Below the pieces are notes generated by a model. The model was not told where the DNA came from. It was given only the letters and a program-made list of their open reading frames with translations, and ran no database searches. The position numbers and the translations under genes are program-made. From the NCBI GenBank assembly GCA_947044405.1, contig CAMRHE010000167.1, forward strand, positions 2,897,001 through 2,961,000: a stretch of DNA of 64,000 nt. Direction: 5' to 3'. This document shows, in pieces, positions 33,416 to 42,778 of the stretch (within the stretch, counting starts at the first letter, position 1; the number at the start of each line of letters is the position of its first letter). The stretch comes from Leptodactylus fallax. Lineage: Eukaryota; Chordata; Amphibia; Anura; Leptodactylidae.

Positions 33416-33984
33416 GGTTAACAGAAGAGAAACAATGATGGCAAGCAGCAGCCTCCTTTTAAAGTGTCCAGTGGGGTCATTCTTACTTAATCATGACAGA
33501 TTGATCTCCAGCCCTGTCCTCATCAACACCCACACCTGTGTTAATGGAGCAATCACTATAACGATGTTAGGTGGTCCTTTTAAGGCAGGGCTGCAATGAT
33601 GTTGAAATGTGTTTTGGGGGGATAAAGTTCATTTTCTAGGCAAATATTGACTTTGCAAGTAATTGCTGTTAAGCTGATCACTCTTTATAACATTCTGGAG
33701 TATATGCAAATTGCCATTAGAAAAACTGAAGCAGTAGACTTTGTAAAAATTAATATTTGTATCATTCTCAAAACTTTTGGCCATGACTGTATTATCAACT
33801 AGGCTCATGTATATGGGTTGAAATATTGCTCTGTTTTCGGATTAATAAAGTACCCACATCTTTTTCACAGATTATTTTGGTGTGCTGCCTAATTTATATT
33901 GGATATTTATTGGACTATATCCTGTACCCTGGGGCTGTCACCCATTTGTGTAACCTGTGGTGTCTTTGTTTGAACATGCCTGCC

Positions 33985-35319
33985 GTCACGACTTACCTTA
34001 CTAAAAGATTTAACCTTTCTCTCTCTTCTGGAATTTTCCCAATCTCTTTCAAACATGCCGTCATAACCCCACTACTGAAGAAATCCTTCCTTGACCCGTC
34101 CTGTGCTGCTAACTACCGACCTGTCTCTAACCTTCCTTTTATCTCCAAAATCTTGGAACGCTTAGTCTATTCTCGTTTAATCCGCTATCTTTCTGCTAAC
34201 TCTCTTCTTGACCCCTTACAATCTGGCTTCCACACTCTGCACTCTACTGAAACGGCCTTCACAAAAGTCTCTAATGATCTCCTGACAGCTAAATCCAAAG
34301 GTGACTACTCTCTTCTTATTCTTCTAGATCTCTCAGCAGCATTTGACACTGTTGACCATCAACTCCTCCTCACTATGCTCCATTCTGTCAGCCTCACAAA
34401 CCCTGCTCTCTCCTGGTTCTCCTCTTATCTCTCTGACCGCACTTTCTGTGTATCATTTGCGGGCTCTGTTTCTTCCCCTCTTTCCCTTGCCATTGGGGTT
34501 CCTCAGGGCTCGGTCCTAGGTCCCCTGCTCTTCTCCCTCTGCACAGCCCCCATTGGACAAACCATCACTAGATTTGGCTTCCGGTACCATCTTTATGCTG
34601 ATGACACCCAATTATATACGTCATCCCGTGACATCACCCCTGCACTAATACAGAACACCAGTGACTGCCTCTCTGCTGTTTCAAATATCATGTCTTCACT
34701 TTATCTGAAACTGAATCTCTCAAAGACTGAACTACTGCTGTTTCTACCATCTAACAGATCTGTCCCTGATATCTCCATTGCAGTCTCTGGTCTTACCATA
34801 ACTCCTAGGCAGTATGCCCGTTGCCTCGGGCTTTTGTTTGACTCAGACCTTTTCTTCACCCCCCATATCCAATCACTCGCACGCTCATGTCATCTCCACC
34901 TCAAAAACATCTCCAGAATCCGCCCTTTCCTTACCACAAATACACTAAAGACATTTATTGTTGCCCTGATTCACTCTCGCCTTGACTACTGTAACGCCTT
35001 ACTAATCGGTCTTCCCCTTACTAAACTCTCCCCTCTACAATCTATTCTGAATGTGGCAGCGAGGCTCATTTATCAGTCTAGACGCTATAGCGATAACTTC
35101 GGTCTGTGCCGGTCACTACATTGGCTGCCTGTTCAATACAGAATACAATATAAACTTATCACCCTCATCCACAAGGCTCTCCATAATGCTACACCTCCCT
35201 ACATTTCCTCCCTCATCTCTGTCTATCGCCCAACCTGTACTCTCAGTTCACTCAATGACCTAAGACTAACATCCTCTATTATCAGAACCTCCCACGCTCG
35301 TATACAAGACTTCTCCTGA
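33985..35319 (+). CDS. L2/CR1-type reverse transcriptase, partial but open
   Basis: A single open frame through the whole RT. Motifs are [48 protein letters not shown] (first catalytic Asp), [13 protein letters not shown] and LYADDTQLY (catalytic Asp pair). The C-terminal block has [15 protein letters not shown] and [13 protein letters not shown]. The open frame begins at 33826, but residues before about 33985 come from flanking DNA. The TGA at 35317-35319 is followed in the same frame by family-like sequence (LWNVL, then FKCKLKTYLFRQAY near 35385-35420), so the stop is probably a mutation. Endonuclease and ORF1 are absent, so it is not autonomous. Intactness suggests a fairly recent insertion. 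Confidence 0.87.
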   Translation, partial: VTTYLTKRFNLSLSSGIFPISFKHAVITPLLKKSFLDPSCAANYRPVSNLPFISKILERLVYSRLIRYLSANSLLDPLQSGFHTLHSTETAFTKVSNDLLTAKSKGDYSLLILLDLSAAFDTVDHQLLLTMLHSVSLTNPALSWFSSYLSDRTFCVSFAGSVSSPLSLAIGVPQGSVLGPLLFSLCTAPIGQTITRFGFRYHLYADDTQLYTSSRDITPALIQNTSDCLSAVSNIMSSLYLKLNLSKTELLLFLPSNRSVPDISIAVSGLTITPRQYARCLGLLFDSDLFFTPHIQSLARSCHLHLKNISRIRPFLTTNTLKTFIVALIHSRLDYCNALLIGLPLTKLSPLQSILNVAARLIYQSRRYSDNFGLCRSLHWLPVQYRIQYKLITLIHKALHNATPPYISSLISVYRPTCTLSSLNDLRLTSSIIRTSHARIQDFS

Positions 35320-35845
35320 GTTGCACCACTTCTCTGGAATGTTCTATCCCGGATTATTAGATTAACCACCAATTTCCACAGCTTCAAGTGTAAACTAAAG
35401 ACATATCTTTTCAGACAGGCCTATCACAACTCCTAATGTAAACCCTTCTGTAGTTGGAATCCCTAAAACATACCCTCTTCTGTTCACACTCCCGCATTAC
35501 CTCACAGGATATGATGCCGTATCAGACTAACTTTATATGTACAGGCACCATCTGCACGTTAAAGGACACGACTGATGATGGCTCATACAGCTTTATATAT
35601 GTGTAATGATAGTAACCTCTATTACAGAATTGTCTGACCATTGTACAAACAATGCTACGTCTGTTGCCGCCCCTGCTACCTCTTGTGTCACCCCCTCTAC
35701 CTCATAGATTGTAAGCTCTTGCGAGCAGGGCCCTCAGTCCCAGTGTGTGAATTGACTATTTGTTTGTAATGTATCTTTTTTGTCAGTACTTGAACCCTAC
35801 AAATTGTACAGTGCTGTAGAATATGTTGGCGATATATAAATAAAA

Positions 35846-35848
<3 letters not shown>

Positions 35849-35880
<32 letters not shown>
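35849..35880. repeat. (ATT)n microsatellite tail of the L2-type LINE
   Basis: About ten ATT units end the LINE 3'UTR. Confidence 0.93.
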
Positions 35881-35882
<2 letters not shown>

Positions 35883-35892
35883 GTGTATATAT

Positions 35893-36241
35893 AGTCATGA
35901 TAAAAACAAAGTGCACCCTTTTTCAATTCTATGGTTTTACATATCAGGACATAATTGAAAAAAAAAATTGCTCCTTAGATGGTCTTAAATTTAGGTAAAT
36001 ACAACCTCAGATGAACAACAACACACAACAGAATCCACCATTTCAGTAATTATTCAACAAAAAAAATCTAAAATGGAAAAGCCATGTGTGAAAAACTAAG
36101 TACACCTCATGAATCAGTAGCTTGTAGAAACACCTTTAGCAGAAGTCACTTAAAGTAGTCGTTTTCAGTGTGACTTTATCAGTCTCTACCTTTGTTCTGG
36201 AGGAATTTTAGCTAGCTCTTCTTTACCATATTCCTTCAGTT
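35893..36241 (-). mobile_element. Tc1/mariner end fragment (element F)
   Basis: Begins with GTCATGATAAAAACAAAGTG, a Tc1 terminal sequence. It continues into antisense C-terminal transposase-like text (GGAGGAATTTTAGCTAGCTC, TTCCTTCAGTTCA). It is cut at 36241 by a hAT terminus. Only one end is present. Confidence 0.6.
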
Positions 36242-36293
36242 CAGTGGCAGAACTACCGCCATAGCAGCTGCTGCAGGGCCCCCTGCTTTTTTT
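36242..36293. mobile_element. hAT left-terminus fragment
   Basis: CAGTGGCAGAACTACC start with GGGCCCCCTGC subterminal, as in CAGTGGCG-type hAT elements. It is cut by the TTAA element at 36294. Confidence 0.5.
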
Positions 36294-36297
36294 TTAA

Positions 36298-37065
36298 CCC
36301 TTAACAACGCAGGGCGTAATAGTACGTCCTGAGTCGCATGACGATGTATGGAGAGCGCTCAGGAGCTGAGCGCTCTCCATACACCGTGGGTGCCGGCTGT
36401 ATAATACAGCCTGGACCCGCAGCTAACAGCAGCGATTGGTGCCTGCACCGATCGCGGCTGTTAACCCTTTAGATGCCGCGGTCAAACGCGACTGCGGCGT
36501 CTAAATTGCGGAGCCGACAAGGGCGCCGCCATTTTTACCTCATCGCCGCCCTCCGGAACGTCATCGGAGAGCGGCGCTTGATTGCCATGACAGCCGTGAG
36601 CCTATTGAAGGCTCCCAGGCCTGTCATTTCAGTATAGCTATTACATGATGCCAGAGGCATCGTCTAATAGCAGTGAAGGCATTTTGCTATTCACTGCGAT
36701 ACAGTAGTATCGCAGTGAATAGTATGATCGATCAGACTCCCTAGGTTTCAAGGTCCCTAGGGAGTCTGATCATACAAGTAAAAGTATAAAAAAAAAAGTT
36801 TTTAAAAGTATGTAAAAATTAAAAAAAAACACAAAAGTTCAAATCACCCCCCTTTCCCTAGATCAGATATAAAAGTAAATAAACAAAAGTAAACATAAAC
36901 ACATTAGGTATCCCCGCGCTCCAAAATGCCCGAACTATTAAAATATTAAAATATTTATCCCATACGGTGAACGGCGTAGCGGGGAAAAAAAATCAAAATG
37001 GCCAAGTAGCGTTTTTTTCAACACTTTGTCTCCTATAAAAAATTGAATAAAAAGTGATCATGAAT
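36298..37065. mobile_element. TTAA-flanked repeat element, right end lost
   Basis: Starts CCCTTAACAACGCAGGG after TTAA (36294-36297). It contains GC-rich hairpins such as GAGCGCTCAGGAGCTGAGCGCTC (36353-36377) and GACTCCCTAGG...CCTAGGGAGTC (36735-36770). It ends abruptly near 37065 against a Harbinger half-element. No coding sequence. Confidence 0.5.
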
Positions 37066-37178
37066 GGGTTTTTAACCAATGCGTCGCTGACCTGTCGGTA
37101 TCCGATGCCTATCCTGTTTCCAGAGATTTTCACTCGGATTTGCAGCGGACGGACTCAAGCGCAGGTGTGAACCCACCC
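37066..37178. mobile_element. Right half of a Harbinger palindromic MITE
   Basis: Matches the right part of the complete MITE at 55390-55807: GGGTTTTTAACCAATGCGTCGC, then GTGTGAACCCACCC before TTA. The left half is missing. Confidence 0.65.
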
Positions 37179-37465
37179 TTACTAAACATTAAACACAACA
37201 ACGTCCAGCAACCCTCTCATGTTTCTCTCACACGGACTGGCATTCTTTGTCCCCAGACAGAAAGATTTCCCCTCCTAAGCTCTCTTAAATAGCCATCATC
37301 TCTGAATTAACTCATTAATAAGCAGTTTAGGGCCTCTTCCTGCTACTTCACATATGAGAGGAATCAGGAAGAAATATACCACCCTTCACAACCAATCCTA
37401 ACAGGTTTCACAGTATATATAATTCAGCTAGCATTACCATATTAGCTATTACTTTCTATCTAAAA

Positions 37466-37750
37466 CAGGGGTAGGCAACCTTTGGTTTGGCATGCTGATT
37501 TGAATTAGAAAATCAAAGATGAGGTTCTCGGAGTTCCGATTAATAATTGTAAGTCTGACGACCCCTAAACTAAAGTAATATACCACAAACCATAATAGAG
37601 AAGTGCTGCCACCAGATGCTTTAGGACACATGCGTTTACTGTTATTTCCTGGGACGCTCCTGTACTTTCCGATTAGAAGCAATGAAAGTACATGTACATC
37701 CCGCAATTAGTGGTAAATGTATGTGTCCAGGAGCACCGTATGGCAGCAGT
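37466..37750. mobile_element. hAT fragment with left terminus
   Basis: Begins CAGGGGTAGGCAACCTTTGG, a recognisable hAT-type terminus. The right end is not visible. An internal inverted pair (CCTGGGACGCTCC, GTCCAGGAGCACCG) occurs near 37650-37735. Confidence 0.5.
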
Positions 37751-37924
37751 CTTACTGTGAAAACACACTATGTATCTGGATACAGCTATATTCTTAGGCC
37801 ACTGAGACTTTTACTTCGATGTAAAACTGCATTCGCATGGTGTATTTTTGCACCAAAAAAAAAGATGCCTGAGTTTTCTGTGCAAAAACACATCCTTAAT
37901 ACAGAAAATACACCGTTATACAGA

Positions 37925-38550
37925 ATAATGTCCCATAGTTGTCCCTGCACACGGTATTATGTCCCATAGCAGCTCCTGCATATGGTATTATGTCTCATAG
38001 CGGCCTCTGCACACGGTATTATGTCCCATAGCGGCCCCTGCACACGGTATTATATCCCATAGTGGCCCCTGCACACGGTATTATGTCCCATAGCAGCCCC
38101 TGCACACGGTATTATATCCCATAGCGGCCCCTGCACACGGTATTATGTTCCATAGCGGCCCCTGCACACAGTATTATGTCCCATAGCGGCCCCTACACAC
38201 AGTATATGTCCCATAGCAGCCCCTGCACATGCTATTATGCCTCATAGCAGCTCCTGCACACTGTATTATGTCCCATAGCGGCCCCTGCACACGGTATATG
38301 TCCCATAGCGGAACCTGCACATGGTATTATGTCCCATGGAGGCCCCTGCACACGGTATTATATCCTATAGCGGTCCCTCCAAATGGTGTTATGTCCCATA
38401 GCGGCCCTGCACTCGGTATTATGTCACATAGCAGCCCCTGCACACGGTATTATGTCCCACATTGGTTCCTGCACACGGTATTACGTCCCATAGTGGCCCC
38501 TGCACATGGTATTATGTCCCATAGTGGCCCCTCCACACAGTATAATATTC
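37925..38550. repeat. 31-bp tandem array, about 20 copies
   Basis: Unit GGTATTATGTCCCATAGCGG CCCCTGCACAC (31 bp), with substitutions and occasional 2-bp gaps between copies. The copy number is from length divided by unit. The same unit occurs about three times in hAT MITE B (5110-5215). The flank at 38590-38760 also resembles that MITE (CTCTGGGGTCT, GTTACTCACC), so this is an expanded internal array of a hAT. Confidence 0.85.
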
Positions 38551-38784
38551 TAATTTTTATAACATTGCAATTTTCACCACTCACTAGCTATTATTATACT
38601 CTGGGGTCTCTTCAGAACCCAGAGTATAATAAGCGGAGGGCCAAGTGAGGTGACAAACATAAAAAACAATGTTACTCACCTTCCCTGTGCTCCGCAGCAG
38701 CTCTGTTCTCTTCGGGTGCTTCTGCCTGTAGTCAGCGACCGCTGATTGGGTCTCAGGGGTCACGTCGCGTCATTATGCATAAAT

Positions 38785-39240
38785 GGGGTATGGAAATGGT
38801 TGGGGTGGGGTGGGTCCTGCAGTAGGGGGTGGACTCCCCAGGATATTTGGTAGTTCTGGATGGGTTTCTGTTTTGGTGAACTTGAAGGGATGCCGAGCAC
38901 CAAGGAGCTTTAAGAGATTGATGCCCCCGAGCTGATGGGTAATGGCTGGGGTAATATTCCTGGCGCTAAGGGAAGATACATATATTTGGTTTAACGGGTT
39001 TTGGGCTTCAAAGACCTCCTTCATCGGGTCATCATGGTCTATTGTTTACATTTAGGTAGGGAGTAGACAATCATAGTGTCTATGGGGTTAGCGTTGGGGT
39101 TTTGTAATATGTTGGCACTTTAACTGTTATTTATGGTTATTTAATAAAACGGCTGGTGTGGCCAATTTAATCCATCCTGGTCTCGTGTCTTTATTTAACA
39201 TGAAGAGACTTGGCAATGCCCTTGTCATGATGTTTCTTTC
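38785..39240. other. Unidentified retroelement-like tail
   Basis: G-rich block followed by TTTAATAAAACGG (AATAAA at 39143-39148). It could be a LINE or LTR 3' end. No coding motif. Confidence 0.3.
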
Positions 39241-40480
39241 CTCTTTGATATTCCATAATCATCAGTGAGTGGTATTAATGAAAAGTGGAAGTAGTTATTA
39301 ACCACAGAAACTTAGCCAGAATATGGCAGACCAGGTAAATGTACATTGTGGGGATGCCAAGTGCTGGGGCACATAGTGCTTTAAGGTCACCAACACTCTG
39401 CAGTCTCAATAACTGCAGAGTTAAACCTCCTTTGCATTAGCATTAGCAAAAACTGTGCACCAGGGGCATCATGGCATGGGTTTCCATGGCTGAGCAGCAG
39501 CTTGCATCTTACATCACAAAGCATAATGCCAAGTGTCGCTGACAGTGGACTCTGGAGCAGTAGAGTCAGGAATCATGTTTCTCTATCTGGCAGTGTGATG
39601 GATGAATCTGGTTTTGGTGAATGCTAGGAGAATGTTACTTCCCTGTTGCATTGTGCCATCTCTTATGTTTGGTGGAAGAGGAATAATGCTAGAGTTATTT
39701 TTCAGGGTGGGCCACTTGTAAAAGGCACTGCCTAATTGCACAACAGTGTTGGTAACACCTAACTAGGCAGTGAATCATAGAATCAGGCAAATGCAGAGTG
39801 TGAATATAGACTAAAATCAGAGCAGACAGCAAGCGTAAACAAAGAATAACTGCCTTTCTCAGTTAGGAGGAGAAAGTGAGTTAGCTCTCTCTCGCCGGTT
39901 ATGGAAGATTGTGAAATTACCGCTGAGTCCCTGGTTAGGCTGAGGGCGTTAGGGGCGTTATACTATGATGGAGCATTATAATTCATGCAGGTCAGGTATT
40001 TCTAGGTGGTGGTGAAGGGTGAGGCCCACTTATGAAATATTTGCACAGTGCCCACCAATGTGTTAAAACGGCCCTGAGGCTGAAGTATGAATATTCATCA
40101 CTAGGACTTGCCCTTGGGGATACTGCGATCACTATCATACACCATACAGGCCCCATATGCACTGCAGCAGCCTTGAGATGTGCTGGAACGTCTGTTTACA
40201 TATGTATGCTTTCCAACCTATTCATTCATTTTCTATTCAATAATGGATGATTGATTGGAAAGCATTATGTTTACCTAGCTGATGCTGAAAAAAAAATTCT
40301 CCAGCTCAGACTTCCTTTTTAACTTGTTTCAACTTTCATAAACAGGAAATCCCACAATAACATTACTGCAGTGGTACTTGTAGCCAAGGAAAACTGTAGC
40401 TTGCAAAGCAGGAAAGGATTAGATCTTAAATCTGAGTCCTAAATTATTTGCTACATTAATGATAAATCTTTAGTTTCATA
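39241..40480. other. No recognised gene or element
   Basis: Mixed-composition sequence; no terminal repeats or protein motifs were seen. Confidence 0.45.
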
Positions 40481-41314
40481 GGTATTTATTGTATCAAACA
40501 GTAGATACAGTAGATAAGCAATATAACAAAAGGACAAATAACCATTAATACAAAGGAAACACATCGGCAAACAAAGTTGAATAAAGGTGATCAGGTGTCA
40601 GAAACAGAACTTTTAAACTTAAAAGTGTTAAACAGAATACTAATATGGCAAGGTATAAGATTAAAATTGTTTATATCAAAGAAGAAACAGACAAATAAAA
40701 AGGGGGATAGCACTGTCTCTCATAACAGGGGCCTCTAACTATGGTACAAATATTAAGCACGGAATTCTCCGTCCTAGTTTTATAATTGGAGAAAATATGA
40801 CAAACCCGGAATATTAGCTCTATTGACCTAAGTGGACCCCACCTTATCAAATTGTTTCCAAGAGTCAGAAATTATAGCGTTGATCTTTTCAAAAAGCATA
40901 ATCGAGTTGACGCATTTTGCCACTTCCGATGTCCAGAGACTCGGTGACCTCCATTTGAATGCAATTTGACTTAGGCGAGCAGCAAGATATATTGAAGACG
41001 TTTATATGAAGCATAGTGTAGACCAGTTAGTTTCAGGTCTGGTAGGAAAACTGAGGCCAATAGTGCAATGGATTGGCTTAGAAGTCTCTGAGCTAATCTA
41101 TGAATGGACTGCCATAAAGTCCATTTTGACTGTGCAAGGTCGGGTATTCAACTCACTATAAAAGAAGGACAAGGTGTCTCTGTCTTCATCCCAATAAAAG
41201 CACAGCCTTTTAAAGTTGTTAGCCTGAATTACTGTATTATTCATGTTAGGGGAGCGCAAGAAATTAAATATCTGGCAAAAAGCCTCTGATGTGGGGTGTG
41301 GGTCCTTATGAACT

Positions 41315-41827
41315 TGTTAGGTAGTTGGTCCAGACGGGCAGGGGTTAATTCTTGTCGGCCTGTACTTTCTGCCTTGGGGAGGGGTTTTTCCCGGTGCCTC
41401 TGCCCCACCCTTTGTTGTGCTATTTAAACTTGGGCTTCACACTTTCACTCTGCTGGTTATACTTTTGTGTCCAGCCTTGAACTCAGGTGTTGTATGCTTC
41501 CCAGTGTGTATGTTAATTCTTAGATTAGCTGTTTGGGGGTCAGTGCAGGAGACTGCTGGTTTATTATGTTTATACTTTCAGGGTCAGCTCCCAGGGATTC
41601 TAGTAAGGTTCCTGTGAGGTGTCTTCTTTTAAGAGGAAAACTCTGGCGTCAGGCAGGATCAGTCAGGGCGGATCACAGGGTGATTTCTAATGTTATTTTC
41701 TCCTGCCTACTCTGTTTTATTTACTCAGTTATTTTGACTGCCCTTTGTTTGTTTCGTGTTTCTTCAATAAACCAGTTTATTTTGCATATTTGTTTATTCT
41801 TTATTCGGTTCAGGGACAAACATAACA
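41315..41827 (+). repeat. 5' LTR (513 bp)
   Basis: TGTTAGGTAG...AAACATAACA. An AATAAA polyadenylation signal lies at about 41766. It differs from the 3' LTR by four substitutions and by lacking a 19-bp stretch (present at about 46220-46238). Confidence 0.95.
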
Positions 41828-41903
41828 GAATAACCACCTGACCATTTATTGATTCTCTACCCCTTTTTTTTTTTCCTTTGTTTTTCTTCTTTTTTTCCCT
41901 CAG

Positions 41904-42743
41904 ATGGATCCTATGGAGCACTTAACCGCTCACCTTCAGGCGTTGACCCTGAAAGTCGATTCTCTTCAGACTCAGGTCCAGCAGCAAAACATACAGCAAG
42001 TGAGCGGGGTGTTTAGGGAGGGGGTGTCTGGATTTGAACCCCGAGTGGATCTTCCGGATCGCTTCTCGGGGGTGTGCTCTGAGTTTTTCTCATTTAGAGA
42101 GGCCTGTAAGTTGTATTTTAGACTAAGGCCAATCTCTTCTGGAAATGAGAGTCAGCGGGTGGGAATTATTATATCCCGTCTACAGGGAGATCCTCAGGTT
42201 TGGGCTTTTTCTTTACCCCCTGATTCCCCCACACTGCAGTCTGTAGATGTTTTTTTTTCTGCACTCGGGTTACTGTTCGATGACCCAGACCGTTTGCACT
42301 TAGCTGAGAGTAAGCTGCGTCACCTCTCTCAAGGGAGGAGTTCTGCAGAGGATTACTGTGCAGCTTTTCGTAAGTGGTCCATTGATACTAAGTGGAACGA
42401 TCCGGCTCTTCGGAGTCAATTTTGTGCCGGGTTGTCCGACCGAGTAAAAGATCTTATGCTACAGTTTTCTCCCCCGGCCTCTTTGGAGGAAGCCATGAGT
42501 TTAGCTATTCGGGTAGACAGACGTTTACGTCTGAGAGCAGTAGAAATGGGAGTGAGTGACACTCCTCACTTGCCAGGGGAGGGGGCGGAGTCTTCTGTAG
42601 AGCCCATGCAGCTGAGTTCTTTACAGTCTGAGGACAGAAAGAAGAGACGTTTGGCTGCTGGCCAATGTTTCTATTGTGGGCGTCCGGGTCATTTTGTAAG
42701 AGATTGTCCGGAGCTATCCCATCCTAAGAAGGCTTTAAACTAA
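41904..42743 (+). CDS. Gag polyprotein of the chromovirus-type Gypsy
   Basis: Structural protein that packages element RNA in cytoplasmic particles. 279 aa with an intact frame. It has an N-terminal coiled-coil-like stretch (residues 5-35, TLKVDSLQTQVQQQN), then a retrotransposon-Gag domain (DLPDRFSGVCSEF to LSDRVKDLM, about 50-195). It ends in one CCHC zinc knuckle (residues 255-268, CFYCGRPGHFVRDC). ATG at 41904 follows a T-rich leader 77 nt after the LTR. The last codons contain T TTA AAC directly before the TAA, a canonical -1 slippery heptamer leading into pol. Length and layout fit Sushi-type Gag. Confidence 0.92.
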   Translation: MDPMEHLTAHLQALTLKVDSLQTQVQQQNIQQVSGVFREGVSGFEPRVDLPDRFSGVCSEFFSFREACKLYFRLRPISSGNESQRVGIIISRLQGDPQVWAFSLPPDSPTLQSVDVFFSALGLLFDDPDRLHLAESKLRHLSQGRSSAEDYCAAFRKWSIDTKWNDPALRSQFCAGLSDRVKDLMLQFSPPASLEEAMSLAIRVDRRLRLRAVEMGVSDTPHLPGEGAESSVEPMQLSSLQSEDRKKRRLAAGQCFYCGRPGHFVRDCPELSHPKKALN

Positions 42744-42778
42744 AGAACCTAACGAGCTATGGGGATCTCCCGTTAGGT
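42734..42778 (+). promoter_or_regulatory. Putative -1 programmed frameshift signal between gag and pol
   Basis: Slippery heptamer TTTAAAC at 42734-42740, read T TTA AAC in the gag frame, immediately before the gag TAA. After a 6-nt spacer an 8-bp perfect stem follows (42747-42754 ACCTAACG with 42771-42778 CGTTAGGT), with a 16-nt loop. A -1 slip enters the pol frame, which is open from here through the protease. Confidence 0.8.

Larger units (their letters stand above)
32227..33789 (-). mobile_element. Tc1/mariner element E
   Basis: Starts CAGTCATGGCCAAAAG and ends CTTTTGGCCATGACTG, with TA at 32225-32226 and 33790-33791. Long inverted repeats continue with TTTTGAGAATGA. The interior (about 32540-33345) is distorted by long homopolymers, so the transposase sequence cannot be trusted. 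Confidence 0.9.
33985..35880 (+). mobile_element. L2/CR1-group LINE, 5'-truncated
   Basis: Contains the RT to ORF2 C-terminus, a 3'UTR with ATTGTAAGCTCTTGCGAGCAG, and an (ATT)n tail at 35849-35880. A microsatellite tail in place of poly-A is characteristic of CR1/L2-type elements. The left limit is where RT homology begins; the sequence before it is unrelated. Confidence 0.88.

Noticed and set aside
37925..38550. Regular 31-bp repeats resembling a CRISPR array
   Set aside because: There are no unique spacers; units are head-to-tail tandem copies and the DNA is vertebrate.
38773..39024. 83-aa minus-strand ORF as a small gene
   Set aside because: Proline-rich low-complexity text in a retroelement-like tail; no start context or domain.
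41846..41880. Primer binding site for a tRNA next to the 5' LTR
   Set aside because: No TGG-starting match to a tRNA 3' end is visible; another priming mode cannot be excluded.
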